A stretch of 64,000 nt of DNA from positions 11,218,520-11,282,519 of the forward strand of contig NC_054389.1 of NCBI RefSeq assembly GCF_001625195.1, written 5' to 3'. Positions 36,540 through 46,118 of the stretch are shown here, piece by piece. A program made the position numbers and the translations under genes. Source of the stretch: Drechmeria coniospora (taxonomy: Eukaryota; Ascomycota; Sordariomycetes; Hypocreales; Ophiocordycipitaceae). The notes under the pieces are model-generated. The model did no database searches, was not told the DNA's origin, and saw nothing but the letters and a program-made list of their open reading frames with translations. Position 1 is the stretch's first letter. The number at the start of each line of letters is the position of its first letter.

Positions 36540-37937
36540 TCAGTAGCTGACCGAGGTCCATCGTGCGGGGATGCCGTTGGGCCGGATCTCGTACGGCGTC
36601 GTCGGCGGGCGTCTCGGGGGCAGCGTCCAGCGCGCTCGGCCCGGTCGCTGGTTGTCGAGCTTGCCCCGTCGGCGCATCGTCATCTCGAGGACGGCGATGC
36701 GGATAAAGTCGGAGTTCTCGCGCACCTCGCGCTGACGCATGCCCGGGACGGGCTGCGAGCTTCCCGGCCGCGTCGGCGGCTCGGCGGCGGCGGCGGCGGC
36801 GCTGGAAGGCGACTGGGGCGAAACGGACGGGTAGGCGCTCGTGTGGGGGAAGCGGGAGCGCTGCACCTTGTAGGTCTGCATCTGGATCGAGGCCGCGTAG
36901 AAGCGCGGGGGCTTCGGCTGGGCGTCGAAGAGGCTCGCCGTCGTCGGGTTGAGGTAGCGTCGCAGCTCCGGCGACGGCATCTCCTCCGAGACGGGCGGCC
37001 TGCGCTCGTCGGCGTAGGGCACGTTGGGGTCGATGGTGAGCATGGAGCGCGTCATCAGGTCGTCGGGCGGCATCGAGGGAAAGTGGAAGCTCGAGAAGGA
37101 CTTTGCGGCCGACCGCAGGGCGCGAAAGGAGGCCGTGAGGTTGGACTTGAAGACGGAGCGCAGCGGCTTGAAGGACTCGAGGAACTGCAGCCGGCCCGCC
37201 TCCTCGTCGTCGTCGTCGCCCTCGTCGGGCCGCTCGCGGGGGAGGATGGCGACGAGCTCGTCCAAGGCGGCGGCGTCGGCGGCGAGCGGGTGTTCGACGG
37301 CGGCGTCGGTCGGGGCTCGCACGGGCTCCACGTGCTTCCGCACGGGGCTGCGCCGTCGTCTCCGGTCCGAGCAGCGGCTGTCGGGCGTCGCGACCGACGA
37401 GGAGGAGGGCGAGTCGGTGGCGACGGAGCCGCCGAGGGAGGGGACCGAGTCGGCCGACGTGGTCCTCACGAGGACGGATTCGGCACGTCCCTCGCTCGCA
37501 CCGGTGCCGTCGTCGGCCTCGGCGTCTTCGTCGTCGTCGTCGTCGTGATCGTCGTCGTCGTCGTCGTCGGGGGGCGATAGGAGCACGTCCATGGGCGTCG
37601 GGCTCAGATCCTTCTCCGACTCGGAGACGAGACGGACGGGCACGTCACGGACGTGGCAGTCGGCCCTGCGGCGCGTCTGGCGCGGGATGTCGGTGACGGC
37701 GAGCAGGGCGGCGAGGGAGGGCGACAAGGAGTCGGGCGAGCGGGGGTGCCGGGCGTGCTTCCGTCTGCTGGTCGTCTGCCGCTTCCATCCATGGGCCGTC
37801 TCGCGGTTGCCGTGCTGAGGGATCTGGACGGGGCGCGTCGGCGTCGTCGGGCGGCAGAGGCACGTCGTCGTCCGGGGGGGGCTCGAGGGGGACAGGCTGC
37901 CGCCGGGCTCGCGCTCGACTCTCGCACGCTTGACCAT
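36540..37937 (-). CDS. Conserved filamentous-ascomycete protein of unknown function
   Basis: A single exon gives about 465 aa from the ATG at 37937, which has a strong context (GTGACCATGG); an in-frame ATG lies seven codons upstream at 37958. The protein begins basic (MVKRARVEREPGG) and continues with SLSPSSPPR and PSLAALLAVTDIPRQ. It then has an Asp-rich run, a Ser-rich region, and a conserved block FKPLRSVFKSNLTASFRALR...FSSFHFPS. The C-terminal block (NSDFIRIAVLEMTMRRRGKLD, GRARWTLPPR, IPARWTSVSY) is the best conserved part of related proteins in Sordariomycetes as I remember them. No catalytic motif, signal peptide or membrane segment is visible. The Asp/Ser composition and basic N-terminus suggest a nuclear or cytoplasmic scaffold, which is only a guess. 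A further exon in the GC-rich stretch above 37960 cannot be excluded. Confidence 0.75.
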   Translation of the reverse strand: MVKRARVEREPGGSLSPSSPPRTTTCLCRPTTPTRPVQIPQHGNRETAHGWKRQTTSRRKHARHPRSPDSLSPSLAALLAVTDIPRQTRRRADCHVRDVPVRLVSESEKDLSPTPMDVLLSPPDDDDDDDHDDDDDEDAEADDGTGASEGRAESVLVRTTSADSVPSLGGSVATDSPSSSSVATPDSRCSDRRRRRSPVRKHVEPVRAPTDAAVEHPLAADAAALDELVAILPRERPDEGDDDDEEAGRLQFLESFKPLRSVFKSNLTASFRALRSAAKSFSSFHFPSMPPDDLMTRSMLTIDPNVPYADERRPPVSEEMPSPELRRYLNPTTASLFDAQPKPPRFYAASIQMQTYKVQRSRFPHTSAYPSVSPQSPSSAAAAAAEPPTRPGSSQPVPGMRQREVRENSDFIRIAVLEMTMRRRGKLDNQRPGRARWTLPPRRPPTTPYEIRPNGIPARWTSVSY

Positions 37938-39430
37938 GGTCACATGGACGTCGGGCAAGGCGAGGGGGGCCGGGGCAAGGGCCTACGGCGGACGATGGCG
38001 ACGACGCAGGCTCGAGGGTCAAGGCAAGAGGTGCGTCGAGGTCGATGCCGCTGCCGCTGCCGTCGCTCCGTTGGTGTTTTTGTTGATGTTGGTGCTGCTG
38101 TGGGGAGTGGAGTGCGTGTTGACGTTGGTGTCGACGTTGGTGTCGACGTGCGTGCCGACGTGCGTGTTGAAGTGGATGTGCGTCGAAGTGGGTGTTGACG
38201 TGGGATCGGTGGTGTCGGTGTTGTTGTTATCGTCGTCTCCGTCGCTGCCGTCGCTCCGCTCGAGGGCATGCTCGTCCGGTCGTCGTGGTGGGCGTGTCGA
38301 GAAGGCAGCGCTGCTGCTGCTGGACGGGGAGGGGGGAGGGGGGCGAGGGTGACGAGGAAGCCGGAGGGTGATTGCTGGCGAGACGACGTGGAAGGGGAAA
38401 GAAGGGCGACGGCCATTCTCGAGGCGCTGGCCGCTGGGCGATAAGCATCAGCAGGGGGGGGGACGGGGGGGTTTCGGCATGGGCACGGGCGCGGGTACGG
38501 GTACGGGGCAGACATGCCTGGGGTTTGAACCACCGTAGCAGACGAGTGCCTGACAGGTGCATGTAAAAAAGTAAGTATCAAGTACATGTACGGTTCAGTC
38601 CACCGCCGCCGTCACGGCGCACTCGCAGGTGCTGCAAGTAAGTACAGGTGCAGCAAGTAGGTACTAGTACTTGCCTACGGTCATTGGCCCCCCGCGCTAG
38701 CAGCACAGTACAACACTAGCACCAGCGCACATGTGCTGCTGATACCACGCACCTATTCCGAAGCAGTGCCCCGACAGTGGGCATTTTTCCGACCTCGTCA
38801 AGGGACCACCAGCATGCCAGGGCGGGGCTTGGGGGGACTTGGGGCGCTTTTAGGGTCGGCGGCGTCCTGTGTCCTGCGTCCAGGTACACGTGCACCCCGC
38901 GTGCTCTGCGCGAGGCACCATCACCTTCATCCGTGCCACAAGCTACCGCCACTCCGCACAGCGGCAAGGATTGAACAGGTGCACCGCAGGCCGGGCTAGG
39001 TTCAGAATCCGACTCGATGCGGGGTGGAGTCGAGTTGTGTCGGGTCGGGGGGTTATCGGACGGTCGCGTGTCGAAGAAGGATGATGATTTCCAGATTCCC
39101 ATTCGAGGCAGGACGGGTTGCCATGTTGCCATCGGCAGTGCCTTTGCATGTACATGTACTTGATGGTCGGGCGTCGGCACGGCTGCTCGTGCGGTAATTT
39201 CTCGGTATCAAGTGTACAGAGTACATCAGCACTTGGGTGTGTTATACATGCAACTGTACATGTAACAGTACATGCGACGGCACCTACCTGAAGGTGCTGG
39301 CTCCGTTCCGAGAAAGGAAAGCCCAGGCTTCGACAACCAGAAAGGGCAGGAGAGAATCGCAGGGGCGGCAGCGGCAAGCGGAATCGGCCACTGCGTCTGA
39401 CGTGACCCTCGCAAGACCCTTTAATGCGAT

Positions 39431-39605
39431 GCTGTGCTGTGCGGTGCGGTGCGGTGCTGTGCTGTGCTGTGCTGTGCTGTGCTGTGCTGTGCTGTGCTGT
39501 GCTGTGCTGTGCCGTACTGTGCTGTGCTGTGTTGTGCGGTGCTGTGCTGTGCTGTGCGGTGCGGTGCGGTGCTGTCCTGTACCGAACTGTGCTGTGCTGT
39601 GCCTT
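39431..39605. repeat. TGTGC pentanucleotide microsatellite
   Basis: This array of about 175 bp is built of GCTGT units with GCGGT variants. It gives open frames on both strands simply because of its 5-bp period, with cyclic pentapeptide translations. No coding function is supported. Confidence 0.95.
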
Positions 39606-41109
39606 GCAGCGAAGCGACGCGACGATCGATGCACCAGAGGAAGTGCAGATAGAATACAAGTACGAATACGGAGCATATGTGCCTCCGTACGGGTAGATGG
39701 CGCCAATGCCTGTTGCCGCAGACTTTGAGCTTGGGCGAGGCGACCTTGACGGTACAAAGGCAACAGATACCTAGCATACAAACAAGTAGCTGCACAGTGG
39801 TGCTTGGGCAGGTAACCGCACAGAGGGTGCACGTAATACGGAGTAAGTACTGCTGGTGGAAAATATCGGCCATGCGTTGACTCGTCCGGGTAATTACAGA
39901 GGCAGCACCTCGGCAACATTCAGCAGTGATACAGGTGGGTGGGTAACAGTACGGGGGAATGCTGGCAATGGCAACACCGCCATCGCATCGACCACTCTTG
40001 TCCGCGAAGGAGGAGTGCGCGGGCAGATGGATGCAGGCAGCAGGCATCCGTGGGTACGAAGCAAATGTGCGCGCAGCCGGCGTGTGCGAACTTTGGATGT
40101 GCACGGCGAATGATGATGGATGGCATCCTGATCGGCGACCAGGAGAGCGGAGTGCAAAGGCAAGCCAGACGAGCCGGTGGTGCCAATTGCGTTTGCGGCA
40201 GAGGCGTGCCACCTCACCTCCACCGCAATACCTGCTAACCGCACCGGGGGCAAGTACATGTCACGCTGAAAGACTGCCATGGAGGTGCGCACTACAGTGC
40301 ATTGGCCGCAGCCCGCTCACGCCTGTCGCACAACTACAGTAAATCTGGCCGGCGCTGGCTAGGTACTAGGGCTGGGAGGCTGCTGGCCAGGTCGAGGGCG
40401 TGCCTGGCAAGGCCAAATCCGATGACGCGCGAGCACTCTGCACGCACGTACTCCGTACGTCGCACAACACGGAGACGAGGGCGAGGGCGAGGGCGAGCAA
40501 GGCCACTGTCAACATGTCCACCGGCAACGCCTCCCCCGGGCAGGCTATCCGAGATGGCCCCAGACGACGACACGGCCGGCCGATTCGACACGGCGGCGCG
40601 TCGCCGTTTAGGAATCCGGGGTTAGGCTTCGTGGCTTGATCGCCACAAACCTCGCAAGTGCCACGCTTGGATGCGTGTGGCATGTGCAAACCTCCCGTGA
40701 TGGGAGCGAGGCGAAAGGTTAATTTGGCGACATGGCTCCTCATGGCGGATGGGAATGTGCTCGAGTTGGACCGAAGCGAATGCTCAGCAAACGAGGATAC
40801 GGCCAGCTAGTTCGATTAGTGCCTGCTAGGTACCCAGTAGACAACGGCTTCGAGGCTTCCGATGTGCAGTACGCCGTGCGAGTAGTCGCCGGTCCATCGG
40901 GGACCAAGCCACAAACCTGGCATGTGCAGCACCAGTTGCGTGCACTGTCAGAGTACATGCGCATGGATGCCATGTGGCTGACGAAGGACTCCCTCGCACC
41001 TTGTCATCTGCATCACACGTACGGTGCATCACTTGGGGTGCCGCACTCGACGCACTCGATGCACTTGGGTGAGCGGAAGACTTGGTAGGTGAGCTCAACG
41101 GGCACCGAG

Positions 41110-41183
41110 CACTGGCAAAAATGTCGATTCGATTTGCAGGAGCAGCGTCACCAAGATCGAAACGTCACTTTTGTCCGGCGACT
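41110..41183 (+). mobile_element. Mimp-like miniature inverted-repeat element, copy 2 (end-truncated)
   Basis: The core TGGCAAAAATGTCGATTC, the middle ATTTGCAGGAGCAGCG and the closing CGTCACTTTTGTC match the element at 12352-12431 in the same orientation. The first few bases of the left end (the GTGGGG part) are missing and the right terminus is diverged. There is no clear TA duplication. Confidence 0.65.
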
Positions 41184-41386
41184 AATGCTTAATTCCTGCC
41201 GTCCGAGAAGTACTTGCGTACATGTACGCAGCACCGAAGACAGAGTGCAACCAAGCACATGTACAGCGACGCTGCAGGTACGGAGTGCTGTAATACATGC
41301 AAGTACTGTTACAAGTACAGTACTCCGTGCTGCTACCATGGGTGGCACAGGTGTCGACTCAACGTATAGGTACAGTACAGTAGGAC

Positions 41387-41466
41387 CAGTCACTTGACAA
41401 AAGTGACGATTCAGGTTTGGTGGCGCTACTCCTACAAATCGAATCGACATTTTTGTCACCCCACTG
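41387..41466 (-). mobile_element. Mimp-like miniature inverted-repeat element, copy 3
   Basis: This 80-bp element, read on the minus strand, starts CAGTGGGGTGACAAAAA and ends AGTGACTG. It has the same length as copy 1 and differs at about nine positions. TA flanks the right side (41467-41468), but the left flank is AC, so the target duplication is no longer perfect. It lies 0.8 kb upstream of the first secreted-protein gene. Confidence 0.75.
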
Positions 41467-42193
41467 TACAGTAAGCAAGAACGCTTCGTACCCATGTACT
41501 CGGTACTCTGTCGTCCTTGCGCTCCGTAAACTGAATCGTCGCTGCAAGCGATGTCAAAGGACTTGCTATCCGTAGTCATGGTAGGCCGCCGTTTCAGGCG
41601 GACTCGCACACTCGCATGCGCATGGCAGGACTTGCGAGTAATGCAGAGTACACGGGTGTCATTACTTGGACCTGCTGTCATGCCGCACGCCTGCATTGGT
41701 CGCATGCCGCCGTGCAAGCCGCCGTGCAAGCATGGGGCACGACACGAGAGCCAGCACGTAGGACCAGGTAGGTACTTGCATACCCGGCGCTGCCACCTCG
41801 TACGGTGCGGGCGGGTGCCTGTGCACCCAAGTACAGTGTGTAATTAAGTACAGAGTACTCCGTACTTACTATTATCTACTACCTTACCTGGCCATGGCAT
41901 GCACCGCCCGCCGCCATCCTCGTTGCATCTCCATTCGGCCTGCGGCTCCCCCTTGCCCATTTCCACCCATTTCCATGGCGAGCCTTGCTCATGCACGCGC
42001 ACGATGCCGAGCAGATAGAGGCACGAGGCTCCTCCCCAGGCACCGTCGCCGCTCCGGCTCGCGAGTCGTGCACCCACGGCACCAACGCCGTGCCTCGTTC
42101 GCCCCGCAGGTTCGTGACGGGTGCCGCGCGGCCCTGCCTACCGTGGGCGTCATGGGTGACCGAGTGTCGACGACGGCTCCGACGCTGACGGGA

Positions 42194-42200
42194 TATAAAA
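42194..42200 (+). promoter_or_regulatory. TATA box of secreted-protein gene A
   Basis: TATAAAA lies 90 bp upstream of the ATG at 42290, a typical distance for a highly expressed fungal gene. No competing gene lies in between. Confidence 0.6.
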
Positions 42201-42289
42201 CCCCCTCCGACGCCCCCGGTGCCTCGAGAGGCATCCTCTGACGAATCGCACCATCCGACGCTCTCGCCTTTCCAACCGTCATCGTCATC

Positions 42290-42487
42290 ATGAAGTTTTC
42301 CCACGCCGCCGCCATTCTTTTCGCCGCCGTCGCTTCGGCCGGCGTTGCTGGCGACCGCCAACCCAAGTTGGAACCGGCGGAACCGGCCTACGACGAGTCG
42401 TCGGCGCTCGATCAGTCACCGTACGAGCCGCCGACATTCCTGCAGCCCTCGTACGTCGAACAGCCGCCACCTGTGGAGCCTGCCTAG
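42290..42487 (+). CDS. Small secreted protein A
   Basis: This single-exon gene encodes 65 aa. Residues 1 to about 21 (MKFSHAAAILFAAVASAGVAG) form a clear signal peptide with an Ala-X-Ala-type end. The mature part, about 44 residues, is acidic, rich in Pro, Glu and Tyr (EPAEPAYDES, SPYEPPTFLQPSY) and has no cysteine. A TATA box lies 90 bp upstream. The signal-peptide coding sequence and part of the 5' leader (CGCTCTCGC-TTTCCAACC) match secreted protein B at 44518; the mature part does not. I do not recognise the mature sequence. It could be a short effector-like peptide, or the remainder of a longer gene ended by an early stop. Confidence 0.6.
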   Translation: MKFSHAAAILFAAVASAGVAGDRQPKLEPAEPAYDESSALDQSPYEPPTFLQPSYVEQPPPVEPA

Positions 42488-44517
42488 CCTTCCTTTTCGC
42501 GGACGGGTCCGTCGGCAATCGATCGACTCGGTGCAGGCAGAGGCGGTTTCTCCATGCCAACTGGGCGAGTCGATGATTCGTACGACGCGAGCACCTGCCA
42601 TCCGACGCCTGTCGATTCGACGGAGAGGAAGAAATGGCGAGCTCTACACCGGCGCGCACGCCCCCCTCTCTGCCAGCCGCGGACTGGGCGCCGCGGCGTG
42701 CGTTGCCCGATGGTGAGGCAAGTTTGATGTGGTCGAGGAGACGGGAATGCAACCGATCGGTGTAGTTGGTGCTTGGGCGACTGCTCGTTAGAATACAACT
42801 GCATGGCGAGGCGTTCGAGGCGTGCACGATGCGTGTGTGACAAGTCGCCTTCCATCCATCGGCAACGTCGTATCCAATGAAAGTACCCAGTGCTCGTGCA
42901 ACCGCTCGTTTCTATCCCTTTCCAAGTTGAGACGCATTTCCGTCACGCCATGCCGTCATGGTAGGCAAGCCTTTGCGGCGGCAAGTCTACCGACGCAGCC
43001 TCGTCCACGGTCAACACCATCCGGCACTAGGACTAAACGTGCCTCGCAGTAGCCTTTTGCCCACGCAATGTTGGCATTCCGTACGCGGGTACTTGGGTAG
43101 ACTTTCTTTGGCCAAATGCAAGACTAAAGGCGGCATCATCCTACTCGACCGTCTGACGAGTTGGTGTCATGGTTGTGGTTGTAGTTGTAGTGTTGACCGT
43201 TGTACGCATTGGCAAGCATGGAAGATGTTGCAAGTACGGATCCGGTATCACATGTACCTGCACCACACCATTCATGGCAGGGATGGTGCATGCGGTTTAT
43301 TGCATAACGCACGTGACTGTGATTAACTGTATAAGTGCTGTACGGAGCACATGGCTCGACGACGACGAGAAAACAAGGCAGGGCTCGACGCGGAGCCAAC
43401 CACGAACCGAGCAACGGGCAGCTGCCAATATGCCATGCCCGCAGCGTACGGCATTACTGCAATTGCCTCTCGGTTCTTCGGAGCAACCCAACGGCGTCAC
43501 CATGTCCCGTCGGCCCCTCGCCTTTCTCGGGTGGCAAACCGGATTCCACCACCCACTCTGCGCCGGGCCTCCGGTGGTGACGACAGAATTTCCAAGCCAG
43601 TTCTTGGAACGAATACGTAAGCGCCGTACGGAGTACTTACTTACTTGGACTTGCTCGCACACTTGGCTTGGCAGCTAATGCTTACAGTAAGTACGCCCTC
43701 CTCATCGCCGACAACTGTTGATCTCGCCAGCCACGAACCATCCGCCCGGCCGGCCCAACCGCTCAAGTCCATGATGTACTTGGGGTCGCTTTCCGGGCAA
43801 AGCCAACGCTGTTCCTTTACGTGCCTCCATCCCTTGGAAGGCGAAGCGGCCCCCCTTTCGTTTGCGGGAGTGCAAGTGCAGTACGCGCGAGTACGTGCTC
43901 GGTTCGTCGACAGATGAGGCGGGCGGCCATGGCCATCTGCACTTGATGCGGCAAGGGTGCGCGAGGCAAGCAGCACTTGCATGCTCTCAATATTCAGCGC
44001 CATTACTGCGAGTGCTTGAGGCGAATGCCGCATCTAACCCTTGCGGAAAGACGACGTGGCCCGATCCATTGCCGCAACAGCATCTACAACAAGTACTGTA
44101 AGTACAGTACAGTACACGTACTTGAGTAAGTGGTTGTACTTGGAGCGAATGGCGTGACGAACCCTTACGTAAAGACGACGTAACGCCATCCGTTGTCGAG
44201 TATCGGTGGCCAAGTAATTATACTTGCACCTACAGTACGTGTGGTGCGTGGTGCTCCGGCTCATGAGTCGCGCACCCAAGCACTGCGCTTCGGTACTCTT
44301 GCGTACAGTACGCCGTCCCTGCGTAGCCCGAGGTGCCTTGCGGCCGAAGCCGATGAAGCAAGTGCTGTACAATGCTGAGGGGATGAAAAGTTCCTCCCTT
44401 GCATACTTCTACACTCAGTACCTCGTGACGAAAGGCCTCAAGACAACTACCATCCTCTACCATTTTCGGTCATTACAATACGCCAACGCTCTCGCTTTCC
44501 AACCACCAGCTTCCACC
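42488..44517. other. Intergenic region between secreted-protein genes A and B
   Basis: No gene was recognised. An imperfect direct repeat of about 55 bp lies at 44025-44080 and 44147-44203, separated by a run of GTACAGTAC words. Each copy carries the core AAAGACGACGT. Confidence 0.45.
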
Positions 44518-44853
44518 ATGAAGTTTGCTGCCGCCACCACTCTGCTTCTTGCTACCGTTGCTTCTGCTGCGGTTGCTAGCAACCGGCAAGCTGGGTCAAA
44601 GCTGGCAGTAATAGAGCTCGATCCGCCTCCCAAGATGATGGATCCGTCGGAACTCGACGGTAAGCCATTAACAATAGATTGGGGTCTTGAGATGAAGAAG
44701 AAAAAGGCAAGAAGGTATCAGCAAACAGTGGACGCAATAAAGCGCATTACATCCTCCCTGCCTAGATTGTGGTCTAACACGCTCGATGTCAAGTCGCCAT
44801 CTACAGAAAGGGGTCGCAAAATGGAATGGAAGGTTGCGAGATTGCGTCGATGA
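44518..44853 (+). CDS. Small secreted protein B
   Basis: This gene encodes 111 aa if unspliced. Residues 1 to about 21 (MKFAAATTLLLATVASAAVAS) are a signal peptide closely related to that of protein A and, less closely, protein C. The mature region has no cysteine. It contains an acidic segment (LAVIELDPPPKMMDPSELDG), a strongly basic segment (EMKKKKARRYQQ), an amphipathic stretch (TVDAIKRITSSLPRLW) and a basic end (KMEWKVARLRR). The basic segment would pass as a nuclear-localisation motif. A GTAAGC at 44662 could be an intron donor, but no clearly paired acceptor was found, so the unspliced model is preferred. The protein family is not recognised; an effector-like role is inferred from size, secretion signal and neighbours. 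Confidence 0.55.
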   Translation: MKFAAATTLLLATVASAAVASNRQAGSKLAVIELDPPPKMMDPSELDGKPLTIDWGLEMKKKKARRYQQTVDAIKRITSSLPRLWSNTLDVKSPSTERGRKMEWKVARLRR

Positions 44854-45371
44854 AGAGATGACATGAGACGCATCGCAACACCCTGACCTAGCTTGCGAAC
44901 TAACGTGGCGAACCCACCAAGTCGACGGCGAGTCCCCTGCTAGCGTGCAAGGTCGACGACGCAAGACAGGAGGTATGCAGTATAGTAATCGACTCTCATT
45001 CAGCGATTGCTTTGCAGCTGCGACAAGTATTCGAGTCTACGGGCCATGCATAGGGACCTGTATATACTTACAATCCATCCTCCTCTCTAACTCTGAGTCG
45101 AGTGGGTTCTGGGTGCGTATGAGCAGCGTGACGGCTGAGCCACCCGTTCATGACGGTAAACGTCCGTCGCCGGATTCATTAGCCGCTGGCAAGCTAGTAT
45201 CAATACCTGTGCGAGGCAATGGATGCTACGTTTTCCCGACTCGGAACCTTGGATGCTATGAAAAAAATCCGCATCGCTCGCAAGCTTGTCGTTGCCCTTG
45301 AGCACTTGCCCAAGCAGCCGAGGAAGGCCGGCGTGCCGCTGCGCAGGTTCTTATACTCATTGGATCGCGTA

Positions 45372-45693
45372 CGTAGGTAGTAGGTAGGTATGTATGTATG
45401 TAGGTATGTATGTATGTATGTAGGTATGTATGTATGCATGTACGTACGTATGTATGTATGTATGTATGTATGTATGTATATATGTAGGCATGTATGTATG
45501 TATATATATATATATATATGTAGGCATGTATGTATGTATATATATATATATGTATGTATGTATGTATGTATATATGTATGTATATATGTATGTATAACAA
45601 ATGTATGTACGTACGTACGTATGTATAATATATGTATGTACGTACGTACGTATGTATGTATGTGTCTATCTATCTATCTATCTATCTATCTAT
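45372..45693. repeat. Compound microsatellite (TATG/TACG/TA/CTAT)
   Basis: This block of about 320 bp has alternating tracts of GTAT, TA, GTAC and finally CTAT (45664-45693). Two short GTAGGCATG interruptions occur in otherwise perfect sub-arrays, suggesting internal duplication. Open frames across it are artefacts of the 4-bp period. Confidence 0.95.
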
Positions 45694-46019
45694 GGCGTAT
45701 GCATCTTGACGTATTACGCCGAGTATTATGCTTGTACTCCGTACAGTACTGTAGGCGTCATCCGCCCTGCGAGTGCTGAAGCACAACTCCTGGCTGCATC
45801 CATGCTCAGTACTTCATTGCACTCTTCGCACGATAAAGCAAGTGCTTGTGCTCCGTACTGCATGACTTCTGGCATGAATATTTGCACGTATGAATACTTG
45901 CACTGTACACTACGTACGCGTACCAAGAACTCGTTAGGAACGGTGGTGAAAATCAAAACAGGGGACCCAGCGTCAGGGCGGAGCGAGCAGAGCTCATTTC
46001 GTCCCGACCCACGACCAGA

Positions 46020-46025
46020 TATAAC
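46020..46025 (+). promoter_or_regulatory. TATA-like element of secreted-protein gene C
   Basis: TATAAC lies 94 bp upstream of the ATG at 46119, almost the same distance as the TATAAAA box of gene A from its ATG. Confidence 0.45.
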
Positions 46026-46118
46026 AGAAAAGCCTCGAGCGGCCCAGCACCTCCAAGACGAAAGGCTCGATGCGCAGCGGCCACTTCTCTGCTTGACCAT
46101 CCCACCCAAACGTCTACG

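Larger units (their letters stand above)
37960..42289. other. Gene desert upstream of the secreted-protein locus
   Basis: 37960-38570 is GC-rich low-complexity sequence with a 12-bp GTCGACGTTGGT-type tandem (38115-38165). 38570-39420 is mixed. A pentanucleotide array lies at 39431-39605. Two miniature inverted-repeat elements lie at 41110-41183 and 41387-41466. GTAC-rich words occur throughout 41200-41880. No credible gene was found. Confidence 0.45.
44854..46118. other. Intergenic region between secreted-protein genes B and C
   Basis: Apart from the large simple-repeat block at 45372-45693, no gene was recognised. The 5' flank of gene C is at 45960-46118. Confidence 0.45.

Noticed and set aside
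37940..38587. Minus-strand 215-codon frame upstream of the unknown conserved protein
   Set aside because: It is Pro/Ser/Thr low-complexity derived from short tandem repeats. It could be a leader exon, but no splice junction into the downstream gene was convincing.
39284..40212. Several frames with Cys-Ala-Val or Ala-Gln-His repeats
   Set aside because: They are translations of the TGTGC microsatellite; the 5-bp period leaves all frames open.
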